Assembly (NCBI GenBank): GCA_015039365.1
Contig: WION01000009.1
Location: 248,001-312,000, forward strand
DNA length: 64,000 nucleotides
Source: Amanita rubescens
Lineage: Eukaryota > Basidiomycota > Agaricomycetes > Agaricales > Amanitaceae
Reading direction: 5' to 3'
Under the pieces are notes generated by a model. It searched no databases and had not been told where the DNA came from. It saw only the letters and a list, made by a program, of their open reading frames with translations. Each line of letters starts with the position of its first letter. Within the stretch, counting starts at the first letter, position 1. Shown piece after piece: positions 42,436 through 61,424 of the stretch. A program made the translations under genes and the position numbers.

Positions 42436-44686
42436 ATGGCTCAGCTCAACAAAAAAACATCGTTCGCAGCTTTTTCGCATCTTCTCGATGCTCGCATTCT
42501 GCGTGCGCTTGCAGACATGGGCTTTGCCAGGCCAACTCCCGTCCAGGCGAAAGCGATTCCCTTGGGGCTGGAGGGCCGTGACATCCTTGCTCGCGCTCGC
42601 ACTGGCAGCGGCAAGACGGCTGCATACTGTTTGCCAGTCGTCCAAAAGATAATCGGTGCCAAAACTGTGGGTATGTCCTATGTAACAACCAAAAACTATG
42701 AGCTGATTATCGCCCTCCTAGTCTCTACCTCCATCTGAATCGGGAAGAACAACACGGGTTCTGATCCTCGTACCCACAAGGGAACTAGCAGAACAAGTAT
42801 ATACATATCTCACAAAGCTGCTAGTATACTGCGAGAAGGAGATCCTTGTGTCTAATGTTGCTTCTGGGACCCCAAACCATGTCCAACGGTGGGTACAGGC
42901 AGCCAGACTGATATGCAGAGACTCATCCTAACAGAGCATTACTGTCGGACAAACATGATATCGTCGTCGCAACTCCTTCGCGGGCCTTGTCCTTGATACA
43001 ATCAAAGGTCTGTCACCAGTTCTCAATTCCGCTCCATCTGACATGCCTTTCAGGCTCTATCCGTTTCATCCTTGGATTCACTAGTCATAGATGAAGCAGA
43101 CCTGATTCTCTCGTATGGTCATGACGAAGATGTGCGACAGATTTTTGGCGGCGCATACCTTCCCAAGGTCTACCAATCGTTTCTCATGAGCGCCACCATG
43201 ACGGAAGATGTTGAAATGCTGAAAGGACTTACACTTCGTGATCCTGTATTTCCATTTCAGTTCAACGTACCTCTAATTTTTAGCTCATGCATTAATGTCA
43301 GGCAATTTTGAAACTCGACGAGGATGAAGATGAAGCTGCTAGACTTACACAATATGCTGTCAAGTACGGGTAGCTTGATGCTTCGAGTTGCGGTTACTCA
43401 TACTTGCCGAAGATGCTCTGAAGTCGACAAATTTCTACTAACATACGTTATTCTGAAGCTCAAGCTGATTCGAGGGAAATGTCTCTTATTCGTGAATGAC
43501 ATTGATCGCTGCTACCGATTGAAGCTCTTCCTTGAACAATTCTCAATTAAAAGTTGCGTGCTCAACTCGGAACTACCCCTTAATTCCAGGTTAGCGTGGC
43601 ACCAGCAGCGATGTTATGTGCGTTGACTGATTTACAGATACCATACTGTACAAGAGTTTAATAAAGGAGTGTACGACTATATCATAGCAACGGATGAGAG
43701 TGGAACCCTGGACGAACAGGACCCTGAAGATGAGGAAGAAGAATGTAAGGCTTGTGTTATCACTGCTATGGATGGAACATGCCTGATGTTCTTCAGTTAC
43801 TCCAACTCAGCGTAACGATGAGGAGGTAGACGCAGAATCTGACGCTGATGAACCTGAACATATGGACGGATCAAAATCTAAAAAACGCAAGCGCTCTCCT
43901 TCACCGGGACCATCGCAAAAAAAATCACGGAAACATCCACGTCGCAAAGCAAACAATGACAAGGAGTACGGTGTTACACGGGGTATCGACTTTATCGACG
44001 TGGCCTGCGTGTTGAACTTTGATTTGCCAACATCGGCTCGCTCGTATACACACCGCGTCGGTCGAACTGCACGTGCTGGCCGTACGGGCATGGCATTGTC
44101 ATTTGTTGTTCCCAAGGAACAATGGGGGAAGAACAAGGTCGTCGGATGTGTGCCTAGTACAGAGCGTGATGAAATCGTGTTCAGCAAAATTGAAAAAGAA
44201 CAAGCAGCTCGGGGGAGCAAGATCAAGGAATACCAGTTTGATATGAAGCAAGTTGAAGGGTTCCGGTATAGGATGCAAGATGCGCTACGGAGTGTAACAC
44301 GAAGCGCCATCAAAGAGGCTCGGATAAAAGAGTTGAAGAACGAGATATTGAACTCTGATAAACTGAAGGTAAAATTATATTTTTACGCCTCGGACGACTA
44401 TCTAATATTGCTTTAGGCACATTTTGAAGATAATCCTTTAGACCTTGAATATCTGCGCCACGACAAGCCGCTACACCCGACTCGGATTCAACCACATTTG
44501 AAGAACGTTCCAAAGTACCTGTTGCCTCGAATTGCACCGGTTCCTGGATCGTCTGATGCAGACATTACGCCAGCAGATGTGAAGCCAAAGGGATTTGTAC
44601 CGTTTAGGAAGGAGGATAAACGGAGTAAAGCGCGGGGTAAAAAGGCAGGGAAAAAGAAGTCGGATCCGCTGAGAAAGTTCAGATGA
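42436..44686 (+). CDS. DBP9: DEAD-box RNA helicase Dbp9 (DDX56 type)
   Basis: Dbp9 is a nucleolar helicase for 60S pre-ribosome maturation. In order: Q-motif region [16 protein letters not shown], Walker [17 protein letters not shown], the DEAD box VIDEADL, SAT (LMSATMTED), and the helicase C core with [17 protein letters not shown] and ATDESG. A long Lys/Arg/Glu-rich insertion ([20 protein letters not shown]) follows, then [16 protein letters not shown] and [10 protein letters not shown]. The insertion inside the C-domain is typical of Dbp9. The C-terminus is basic ([19 protein letters not shown]). About seven introns; the intron near 43746-43798 lies inside an acidic insertion. Confidence 0.94.
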
Positions 44687-44746
44687 TGGGTATTTTAGGA
44701 ACCATACAGTGCATGGCAGTCCGCACACCTTTTAATTAAGCAACAT

Positions 44747-46957
<2,211 letters not shown>

Positions 46958-47054
46958 AAACGACAAATCTTACATACTGTTCAATTGCTTGGGTACCACG
47001 GTTCAAATCAAATATCGATAAAATACATCCTAACTATTTATGTCTGGTTCTAAT

Positions 47055-49149
<2,095 letters not shown>

Positions 49150-49394
49150 TGTGAAGAAGAGATGTGGGTGAAGGACATGGTTGTCCGTCTTTTTTTAAAT
49201 GTCAATACCATCATGCCCTCCTGACCAAACCACCTGCCATCCGGCCCGCGAATTACAATTTCCCGGGCGATATCCGCAGTCTTTTGAGGTCAGGCGGTGG
49301 AATTGTTAGGCACCGGAAAAGCTAAATATTACTTGAATAAATATAACTACCTTCAATGCGCGCGCTGTCAGGTGCCTATCTAGTTATTACATAG

Positions 49395-51702
<2,308 letters not shown>

Positions 51703-51739
51703 CCCTGAGGCTGTTGCCGTACGGAATTGAGCTCATTCA
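51703..51739. promoter_or_regulatory. 37-bp spacer between divergent start codons (GH47 copy B / AP180)
   Basis: If the upstream ATG of the mannosidase is right, only 37 bp lie between the two coding regions. If an internal ATG is used, the spacer grows to about 106 bp. Confidence 0.6.
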
Positions 51740-54700
51740 ATGTCCAGTTTCGACAAGACCGTCAAACTCGCCTGCAAACCAAAGGCGGCCCCTCCAAAGT
51801 CAAAGGTTGGTAGACCCTTCTTCTCTACCATTTTCCCGTTCAATTTATCGTTTCCAGTACCTCGATCCAATTGTTGCTGCAACCTGGGCCGATGAAGGTG
51901 CCGTTAGCGATGTCTGCAAGGCCCTTGCACCCCGTTTCAGAGAACCCAACGCCATTGTACGCGTTTCAAACCTGATTACTACCCACCACTCGCTTAACGA
52001 TGACGTCATCTCAGGTTGTGTTCAAGGCTCTCATTGTACTTCATACAATGATACGCAACGGCTCTACCGATAACGTCCTCTCCTATTTGTCCTCCGCCGA
52101 TGTCTTGCGCCTGCGCAACGTTTCTGCTGGGAATTGGGAAGGTCCGTCCTCTACCGCGGGGCCGAGGATACCCTATTAACTGTGTGAGCAGGCTATTCCG
52201 CCCCCAAGAACCTCCAACACTATGCTGTATATCTCGACTCGCGCATTCGCGCATACCGAGATCTCAAACACGATGCTATTCGAGTGCAGGCCGAAAATAA
52301 CAGGGATTTACGTAATTCCTTGTCTATCGAGGAGGACGCCCACAGAAATAAGAAGGAAAGAGATCGCCCCAAGGACATCAACAATGGCCCACAGCGAAGT
52401 AAGACGATCATGGGAAGGAAATTGCGCTCAATGACAGTCGAGAAGGGCTTGCTCAGGGAAACACGAATAGTGCAGAAAATGATCGACACCCTTGCGGAAT
52501 GCCGTGTATGTCTTGGCATTGTCCGTTCTACTCGGCGAGCTAAACACATTCCCTAGTTTTATTTAGACGATTTGGAGGATGAACTGACTATCACGGCCAT
52601 GCGCATGCTCGTAAAGGATCTTCTGATCCTCATTCAGGCGTGTAATGAGGGTGTGATAAATGTGCTGGGTTTGTGCTTCTTTCCTCGTTTGAGACATTTT
52701 AATTTATGATTTTCCCAAGAGCATTACTTTGAGATGTCTCATACGGACGCCAAGCAGGCGCTTGAGATTTATCGCCGCTTCTGCAAACAAACAGAGTCCG
52801 TAGACGAGTATCTTGGCGTAGCCAAGAAACTGCAAAATCTTTTAAACGTTCCTATACCCAACTTGAAACATGTACGCTTAATCTCATCTTATCTATGCTA
52901 TATTCTAAGCATCTGTCAGGCACCTGTATCACTAGCCGGAGCTTTACAAGAATATCTGGATGACCCTAATTTTGAGCAAAATAGAATCGAATATAAAACT
53001 GCGAAGATGGCATCAGAGCGCAACGGAAAAAATCCTGCATCAAAGACGAAACCAAGCGAGAGCGAAGGTAGGTTTTTTTTTTTTTCATTTGCAGAGCAGT
53101 CGTTCATCGTCCCTAGCGCAACAAAAACCAACTCCAGCAAGTACTTCAACGGAGCCAAGCGTTTCCGCTGAAGCGAAGGGTTCCACGCGAGAAAATAACA
53201 TGATTGACTTTTTTGCGTCTATTGAAGGACCATCCAGCGCGCAGAGTCCTAGGTAAGTAGTCTAATTGATTGCGCGGCTCTAGTGGTTAATCTGTTTTTA
53301 GCTCTCCCTTCACGGCCGGACCACATAACCCGTTCTCGCAGATGGCCTTCAGCAACCAGCCGGTAGGACAATTCGCAATCCAACCAACTGGACAAATGTT
53401 TCCTCAGCAAACTGCCGCTCCAAATCCGTTTTGGATGCAAAACTCGCAGTTTCCGAGTCATCAACCATTCCCGTCATTTTCCCCATCGCAGCCGACTGGT
53501 TTACCTCAACAGAATACCATGAACACACAACCAGAGCCGTCGGGCTCACCCGCATTTCCGCAGGCAATGACAAGTCCATTTATGCAGTCGCCTGGATTAC
53601 CACAGCCGAATCCGTTCCAGCAACCGCAAGCAACAGGACTGCCCCAGACACAACCTCCACCTGGGCAGCCAAGTACTGTGGTGCAACCGCATCTGCGGCC
53701 CCAGCCAACTGGCTTCCTCCAACCTCAAGCAACGGGCGCAAATCCCTTTCGACAGACCATGCTTTTCCCGCAAAGCACGGCAATGCCAGTGTTCGGCGCC
53801 GGTCCTCCAAATGGGCAGGCTTCTTCCAATCCGTTCGGCTCACTGAACAGCCAGAGGGGGGTCCAGCCTGTTGGGCAACCACAGTCAGCTGGCGCCGTAT
53901 CCTCTTTCTCAAACTCTGTTCATCCATTCGGCCAATCGCAGTCAGCTGCTCCCATATCCAGTCTCTCGGCCACCGTTTCTCCCTTTACACCGTCGGCGTC
54001 AATCGGTCGGCAAAATTTCTTAGCAAATCTGCCTGCCCGCCCTTCATCAACTCCTCTGACGTCCCCCGGTCAAACCACCTCTTCTACGTCTCCACCCAAT
54101 GCCCAACCTGTACAGACACATCAAACGGGTTCCAGGAATCCTTTCGGGCCTATAATTAAAACTCCACCCCCGGTACCCAAGGCACCAACACTTATGGAAC
54201 TAGCTATGGGACTTCACAACACAACGTCTAGCTCTACCCCTGGTCAGCTACAACCCTCGTCACCGCAAAGTGCACCTGCTGCAAATGCATTCTCTTTCAA
54301 CACCAGCGCTCTTAACCCTGGCCCTACTGATATGTCGGGTGTTGCCTCTTCATTCTCTTTCGCTAAAGTGAACGGCACTAACGGAGCGCCCAGTCACACT
54401 ACTGAGGTATCCCAGACATCCAGCCCGACAGGTTCGACAGTAAACTCATTTTTTTCTTCTGCATTGTCCACTCAACCAACTGGTGCTACTTCTGCGTCAA
54501 GCGGCACTTCTCACTTCGCTACTGGCATGGTCAAGTCTCATACGACTGGGTTCGCAGGTTTGAAGCCGTTCAAGCCAACTTCATCATTTGGTGCCGCGTT
54601 GTTGGAGTCTTTACCGCCTATACCCGATAACGCACCAGCACCTACCAATAATACTCAGTCTAATCCTGCTTCGCCGATGACGCCATCCTCGGCGTCTGTA

Positions 54701-55036
54701 GGTCCCCTTGGCGCAGCTCCCCAACAGACGAATCTAAGAGCACTGAACTCGCAGCCAACCGGTGGCTTCAGCCCGACGGGATTGGGACTGAGACCCCAGG
54801 TGACGGGTGGTGGAGCATCAAATCCGTTCCGTGCCTCTATGATGTCTCCAACCATGACTGGAATACCAAATGTGCCAAGTTTACCATCCTCCACGCCCGG
54901 TAGAGGACTTGGATCTCAGCCATCTTTTGCGAACCTAAGAGTAGCCTCGGCGGGCGGGCATTTGTTTGGGGCAGGCGGAAGTGGTTTGGTGGCAAATACT
55001 ACTCCTCGCCTACAGCAGCAAAATACGCTCATTTGA
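51740..55036 (+). CDS. Clathrin adaptor AP180/CALM (ANTH domain, NPF tail)
   Basis: The ANTH domain starts MSSFDKTVKLACKPKAAPPK (PIP2-binding lysines), then YLDPIVAATWADEGAVSD, VFKALIVLHTMIRNGS, YLSSADVLRLRNV and LDDLEDELTITAMRMLVKDL. Helical repeats end with SVDEYLGVAKKLQNLLN. The C-terminal half (from about 53.3 kb) is a Gln/Pro/Ser/Thr-rich disordered tail with at least seven NPF motifs, which bind EH-domain endocytic proteins such as Pan1/Ede1. The product recruits clathrin and sorts SNAREs. In the intron near 53068-53120 the acceptor CCCTAG, not the nearer TTTGCAG, keeps the long tail in frame; the nearer one gives a stop at 53171. Confidence 0.93.
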
Positions 55037-55261
55037 TTCAGTACTTGATCTGCTTTCGCATAGTTTTTTCGCCAGTCCTTTGTCACAAGCCACTTTTTTT
55101 TCTTTCTAATTTGGTCACCTAAGATATTCATTAGTCTTGTATTGATACAGTAATCAACCTTTTTTCTTTATCGTCCACCGTGGACAAAGCCACCATAACC
55201 AGCATAAGACCTTTCTCTCTGAAAACTTTTCGCTACTTCTACTTTCAACCACACGCCGCTC

Positions 55262-56820
55262 ATGTCATCGTAAGTACATACCTTTCTTTCCTGTCCAAGG
55301 CTAGTCACGATGGCGCTTCTAGTGACCAATCAAAAGCGCCCGCCACCGACGCGTCCCAACCTGAAATCACAGCTGAGACTGCGATTGAACATGCAAAGCG
55401 CGCATTTGCCCTCAAGAAATACGAACAAGCTGCAGAGTATTATGCCACCGCCCTTGAGTTGGTGTACGTATCACATCGACACTCCCGCCTCCCCTCCACA
55501 TCGCATTTGTACTATGGATGCCACTTCTGACGCGTTTTCTGCTTTCCTTTTGCTCCCTTTGTCTCTTTTATATCGCATAGGACGAAAGAACACGGAGATA
55601 GCGCGCCAGAAACCGCCGACTTGTACCTCTCTTATGGAAAAGCGTTGCTCGAGAATGCCATTTCTCAATCTTCAGTGCTAGGCAATAAGGAACAGCAGGA
55701 AGCGGAAGCAGAAGACGAGCCGCAAGGTACGTTGGGCACTCCATTCAATGTCGCCTTAGTCCCTGATCGTTTCAAGCTTCGGGATCCCAGGGACCTATAT
55801 TGTCCTTTTCTGGTGACGCCGAGGAAGGAGACGAAGAAGAAGAAGACCCTGCTGTCGATCTGCTCACGCATGCGAACAAGGAAATTGAAGAGGCAGAACG
55901 GGAAGGTGAAGAACCAAGCGAGGACGTCGAACCGGAAGACGATTTCAACGCTGCTTGGGAAGTGCTGGAGATGGCTAGGTCTATCTATGAGGGTCAGAAG
56001 GAAGATGACGACGATGTCAAACTCAAATTGGCGGATACTTATGTCGCACTCGGGGATGTCTCTTTGGAAACAGGCACGTTATCACATTGTTGCGCCTGCT
56101 GGAAACTTTGACCTGACATTCGTGTAGAAAAATTTGATCAGGCAATCGCAGATTACTCTTACGGGCTTAAGCTGAAGGAAGAGATTTTGCCCGTTTCTTC
56201 GCGGCATATTGCAGAAGTCCATTACAAGCTGAGTATGGTCCTGGATCTCACATCAGGGCGACTTTCGGACGCTATATCTCACGTCGAGAAGGCCCTTGAA
56301 AGTGTGGAGAGCAGGATAGCTCTACTGAGAAATGGGATATCGGGTCAAACCCCCGCTTTACCACCGCCAGAGCCCGATATCAAGGGTAAAGGCAAGGCCA
56401 CTACGAAGCTTGCGAGAGACGACCTTCAGGGCATAACAAAGTCTCAGATGGAGAGCGAGCTTAAGGAGCTTAGTGGCCTCAAAGATGATCTCGCGCTAAA
56501 GGTCCGGATTTTTGCATGTCTTGAGCAATCATCATACTCATCACTCTGAGCAGGTTGAGGAACTCAAGTCTTCTCCCAACGAGAACTTGGGCTTTTCCGC
56601 TCCTGAACTCGCCGCAAGAGCGTTAGATAAAGAACTGGGCGCCGGTACATCTGAACCCCCTGCTGCTCCCGCGGTAGTGACAGACTTGACGTCGATGGTT
56701 AAGAAGAAAAAGAAAAATACACCTGCAGAAGATTCAAATAGCGGGAAACGGAAAGCAGATGAAGACGCAGAATCTTCACCTATAGAGAAAAAGGTAAAAC
56801 TTGACATACTAGAATCATAA
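55262..56820 (+). CDS. NASP/Sim3/Hif1-type histone chaperone (SHNi-TPR)
   Basis: Exon 1 is 8 nt (55262-55269). It is joined to SHDGASSDQSKAPATD, then to a TPR helix pair HAKRAFALKKYEQAAEYYAT and LYLSYGKALLENA. A long acidic insertion follows (GDAEEGDEEEEDPAVDLL), then DFNAAWEVLEMARSIYE, SYGLKLKEEILPVSSRHIAE and VHYKLSMVLDL. An interrupted TPR with an acidic loop, then the SHNi-TPR motif, defines NASP family chaperones for H3-H4 (and CENP-A in Sim3). The C-terminus has an NLS-like basic stretch (KKKKKN, GKRKADED) and ends KLDILES at 56820. Confidence 0.88.
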
Positions 56821-56867
56821 ATAGGATCTGGCATATTTTTTTCTTCCCCTTGTATTTATGTACTGCT

Positions 56868-58438
56868 CTAGAATGGAACAGTGGTCGCTGTAATAGGCCT
56901 ATGCTTATAAGACTTTTTCCCCGAGCCGAAATCACCGACGACATGACCGGTTTTGTTCTTGCTTCTCACCATGTACTTGTATACCACCAATCCTTCCAAG
57001 CCCACTGGACCCCTGGCGTGTATTCTTCCTGTGCTAATTCCAACTTCGGTCCCAAACCCATACCGGAACCCATCTGCAAACCGCGTGCTGGCATTGATAA
57101 AAGTACCAGCCGAGTCAACGCCGCGGACGAACGTAGATGCTGCAGCTTCATTTTCTGTCACGATCGAATCTGTATGGTGAGAAGAATGGGAATTGATGAA
57201 TTCAATAGCGGCCTGCAGTGAAGGGAGGGTGATAACGGAAAGTTTGAGTGTGAGATGTTCGGTCGTGTATGACGACTCGGTAGACGGCTGGACATGCGTT
57301 GCGATGTTATCAGGTGGAGGATACATGGTTTGGACTGCTTCGAGCGTCTCCGGATCGCACAGTAATTCCACATTCGCGGACAGGAGTGCTCTGGCTACGA
57401 CCGGCCAGATGGTGTTGAGGAGTGATCGATGGACGATAAGGGTCTCAGCAGCGTTGCACGCTGAGGGGTAATCGACCTGAATTTATCATGTAGCCTCGTT
57501 CGAAGGACGGTAAAAGAAGGCGAGCGTGCTCACCTTTGAATCCACTGCAACCCGAACAGCCTTTTCTACGTCAGCCGCCTCGTCCAGGTAGACAGAACAT
57601 AGACCGTCTGCATGTCCCATTACAGGGATTCTCGTATTGCTTTGTATGTGCTTCACGAGACTGTTGCTCCCGCGGGGAATGACGAGATCGATATATCGGT
57701 CCAACTCGAGCAAAGCCGACACTTCCGCCCGAGTCTGAACGGTCTGTACGTATGTCCTGGGCAAGGTCGTCTTCGCCAGCCCGCTGGCGATGGCTTGCGC
57801 CAGAAGGCTAGCAGTCCGATTCGACTCTTTACCACCTTTGAGAATAGCAGCATTGCCTATGTTTCATCCATCCATCCATCCAGCCCCCGGTAGCAGTCAG
57901 AAAGAGCTCATCCTGGATTCTGAGAAACCAAAGGGAGCTCACCAGACTTGATCGCCAGCGCTGCGATATTGACTACGACTTCTGGCCTCGACTCGAATAT
58001 GATGAGCAGCACGCCGATAGGACAGGTAACCCTGTAGAGCTCCAAGCCATCGTCCAATTCTGATGCGTAGGTGACTTTGCCTGTGGGATCGGGTAGATTA
58101 GCTACGTCCGTCACTCCCTGTAGCATCGAGTCCCATTTATCGCCTTTGCCCAAGTCTAGCCGCTTGAGCAGCGATTCTGACATGCGACCTGCATCCACCT
58201 CTGCTTGGGCAGCCTTTTGTCAGTGTGCAGGCGTGAATGAACGGCCTGATGATAAAGATCGGCATCGTTGAGGACATACCTGCAAATCTTCACTGTTAGC
58301 GGCCAGGATTTCTGCCTTGCGAGACTCTAGTTCCTGGCGGATAACATGGAGAGCCTCTACTCTCTCATCAGTGGGCACCAATTGTGATGCTTCAAACGCA
58401 GACTTGGCTGCTTTTGCAATGTCTACCGCACTCGACAT
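56868..58438 (-). CDS. PRO2: Gamma-glutamyl phosphate reductase
   Basis: Second step of proline synthesis from glutamate (NADPH-dependent). The start MSSAVDIAKAAKSAFEASQ leads to LHVIRQELESRKAEILAANS. Conserved blocks follow: YRVTCPIGVLLIIFESRPEV, AALAIKSGNAAILKGGKESN, LVIPRGSNSLVKHIQ and VMGHADGLCSVYLD. The catalytic cysteine segment DYPSACNAAETLIVH and GFGTEVGISTGRIHARGPVG complete the set. The ATG at 58436-58438 is chosen; the upstream in-frame codon is not ATG. An intron around 57850-57942 contains a short (CATC)n run. The stop at 56868-56870 is 47 bp from the NASP stop. Confidence 0.96.
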
Positions 58439-58563
58439 ACGAAATGACTGAAGTTGTTGACTCAAGAGATATGTTTATCTTCCCAATGAAAGCCAAGAGA
58501 AAAAATAATTCATTTTAGTGATGCTACTAGCACCGAACATTAATCGTCTATAATGAAGGCAAC

Positions 58564-60734
58564 CTATGATGTGAATGATGCAACGTGGTCCTCCACAACT
58601 TTCTTAATCTTGGCTTCCAGCTCTGGCGTAACAACACCAGCCGAGATTTCCTCCAAGAGAGCGCTCTGTGTCGAGGACAGATATTCACGGAATTCAGCCT
58701 CCCATTTCGTGATACCATCGACCGGGATCGAATCCAGCTATAAAAAACAAATCAGGTCATTGTTCCGTCGCATATAGTATCAACTTTAACATACCAAACC
58801 GTTGACACCAGCATAGATAATGGGAACTTGGACCTCCATGGGCAAAGGTTGATATTGACCTTGCTCTGCAACGGCATGAGTACCTAACAAGGTGCAATAT
58901 TCACATCCACGTACTCAAGAGCTCAGTCAGACGAGCACCACGGCTGAGCAGGAAACGTGTGGAGGCATCGAGATCAGAACCGAATTGAGCGAAGGCAGCG
59001 ACTTCACGGTATTGAGCCAAGTAGAGCTTGAGTGAACCGGCAAACTTCTTCATGATCTTACTGTTGAACGTCAAAGGAGTGAAAAAAATGGAATCATATT
59101 TCCACTTACGTTTGGGCAGCAGAGCCGACACGGGATACAGAGAGACCGACGTTGATGGCGGGACGGACACCACGGAAGAAGAGCTCAGCTTCCAAGAAGA
59201 TTTGGCCATCGGTAATGGAAATGACCTGAAAAAAATACAATATATAAATATATGCGGGTGAAATTTAACGGTATCACTTGCGTTTGTAGGGATGTAAGCA
59301 GACACATCACCACCTTGCGTCTCAATGATAGGGAGAGCAGTGAGGGATCCTCCTCCAAACTTCTCGCTCATCTTGGCAGCACGCTCGAGGAGACGAGAGT
59401 GAAGGTAGAAGACGTCACCAGGGTAGGCCTCACGACCGGGGGGACGACGAAGCAACAGAGACATTTGACGGTAAGCAACGGCCTGCTTGGACAAGTCGTC
59501 ATAGATGATGAGGGCTAATCACGTATCAGCATAAACTGCGATAGGCCTAGTCTCACGGCACTTACCGTGTTTGCCATTGTCACGGAACCACTCTCCCATG
59601 GCACAGCCAGAGAAGGGAGCAAGGTATTGAAGGGGTGCAGCTTCGGAGGCGGTGGCCGCAACGATGATGGTGTATTTCATGGCATCGTTTTCCTCAAGGG
59701 TCTTGACGAGCTGGGCAACGGTGGAACGTTTCTGACCGACAGCGACGTAGACACAGTAGAGCTTCTTGTCCTCGTCCTTGCCATCATTCCACCTCTTCTG
59801 GTTGAGGATGGTGTCAATGGCGACGGCGGTTTTACCAGTCTGACGGTCACCGATGATAAGCTCACGCTGGCCACGTCCGATGGGGACCATAGCATCAATA
59901 GGCTTGATACCAGTCATCATGGGCTGGTTGACGGAGCGACGGGGCAGGATACCAGGGGCCTTGAGAGACGCACGGCGACGCTCGCTGGATTGAATGGGAC
60001 CCTTGCCGTCAATGGGGTCACCCAGAGCATCTACGACACGTCCGAGAAGACCAGGGCCGACGGGGACATCGACAATTTGGCCTGTACGTTTGACAGTGTC
60101 GCCTTCCTTGATGAGTCGATCATTACCGAAGATGGAGACACCGACGTTGTCAGCTTCCAAGTTGAGGCACATTCCGCGAACACCCGAAGCGAATTCCACC
60201 ATCTCTTCGGCTATAATGACATACCAGCCTTAACTCACGCATCACCGAGCGTCTACTGAACAAACCTTGGACGTTCCTCAGACCCCAAACACGACCGATA
60301 CCGTCACCGACGCCTATGTAAATGAGTTAGGCCCGTTTGGACATTGGAACCCCAAAAGCATGTGTACGTACTCAAAACACGACCTGTTTCCTCAACATTT
60401 CCGCCGACGGGAGTACCAGCAATACGTGATTCTAGAATGGAGGAGACCTCGGAAGCCGCTACACGAGTGACGTGTTATGTGTGGAATAAGCCAAGGACGA
60501 AACGCGGGAAATTGTGGCCAGTTAGTACATGCCAGAGGTCGTTATATGCAGGAAATATGGAACGCACCAGGCTTCGCGGTCGCGTACTGGCGGACAGCGA
60601 TGGGGGATGTACCCTACAGAAAAACGAATTTAGAAAGGCCGAATTTGAAAGTTGTTTTTGAAGAGAGAATATACTTTTGAAGAGTTTGCCAAAGCACGGG
60701 CGCGCGCAGCGTTTCTAAGTGCGATGCGGTGCAT
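58564..60734 (-). CDS. ATP1: Mitochondrial F1F0-ATP synthase subunit alpha
   Basis: The N-terminus [20 protein letters not shown] is a classical presequence. It is joined through small exons to [15 protein letters not shown] and [16 protein letters not shown], then to [15 protein letters not shown]. The body includes [19 protein letters not shown], Walker [73 protein letters not shown] and the end [11 protein letters not shown]. All alpha-subunit signatures are intact. At least nine exons, concentrated at the 5' end. It is divergent to bL21m (146 bp between ATGs), and both products are mitochondrial. Confidence 0.97.
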
Positions 60735-60880
60735 TGGGAGTTGAAAAGAAATGGGGTATGAGGACTATGGTTGTGTTGGGAAGTTTTCGGTTTTCAACGT
60801 CCCGCCTCGGCGCCGTTCGGAACATTCACACTCCGATCCTCGCTTCTGTATAATAAACACTCACAAACAACCCTCCTCTC

Positions 60881-61376
60881 ATGGCTTCGCTCGTCAAATG
60901 CGGTCTGTACTACGTCAATCTCCGTGTCCAGATAACTGACCAGTTGAATAGCACGTAGCGCGTTGGCTCGCGCAATTCATACCCAACCCGCCACGCCCGG
61001 TTCCGCAGATTCTGCTCTCCAACTTATCCGCTCTCAACCCTCGCAGTACGTCGTTGCCACATTCGCCGGTAAAAAATACATTTTGGCACCACGCGACGTT
61101 CTTACCGTCCCACGATTACGTGATGTCAAAGTTGGAGACGTCTTGCTGCTCGACAAAATCCATGAGCTTGGCTCGCGCGACTATACCTTGCGAGGTGACC
61201 CAGTCATCTCACCTGAACGTGTCAAAGTGGACGCTACCATCATCGAGCATACAAAGGGTTCATTGGAGACGAAATTCAAGAAAAAGCGGAGAAAGGGTTA
61301 TCAAAAAACTATTAAAAACAAGCATCCTTACACCCGCTTACGGATAGGTTCCATTGAAATACCAATAGCGACATAG
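60881..61376 (+). CDS. Mitochondrial large ribosomal subunit protein bL21m
   Basis: Two exons: MASLVKC then, after an intron ending TTGAATAG, ARSALARAIHTQPATPGSA, a presequence rich in Ala and Arg. The ribosomal core is QYVVATFAGKKYILAPRDVL, VKVGDVLLLDKIHELGSRDY, RVKVDATIIEHTKG and KFKKKRRKGYQKTIKNKHPY. It ends TRLRIGSIEIPIAT at 61376. The KKKRRKG..K..GHR-like block is the L21 signature (here KNKHPYTRLRI). The yeast counterpart is MRPL49. The stop is 48 bp from the Prp40 stop on the other strand. Confidence 0.93.
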
Positions 61377-61424
61377 TACTCAAGTCATTTACGTATATTT
61401 TCATATAATGGGATATGAGTGTAA

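Noticed and set aside
53431..54159. Alternative plus-strand frame of 242 codons
   Set aside because: It is a shadow of the Gln/Pro-rich tail of the AP180 gene, which is in the NPF-containing frame.
57865..57882. (CATC)n microsatellite as a regulatory repeat
   Set aside because: It has only about four units and sits inside a PRO2 intron.
59567..60259. Plus-strand frame of 230 codons
   Set aside because: It is antisense to ATP1, an unambiguous gene, and results from its biased codon use.
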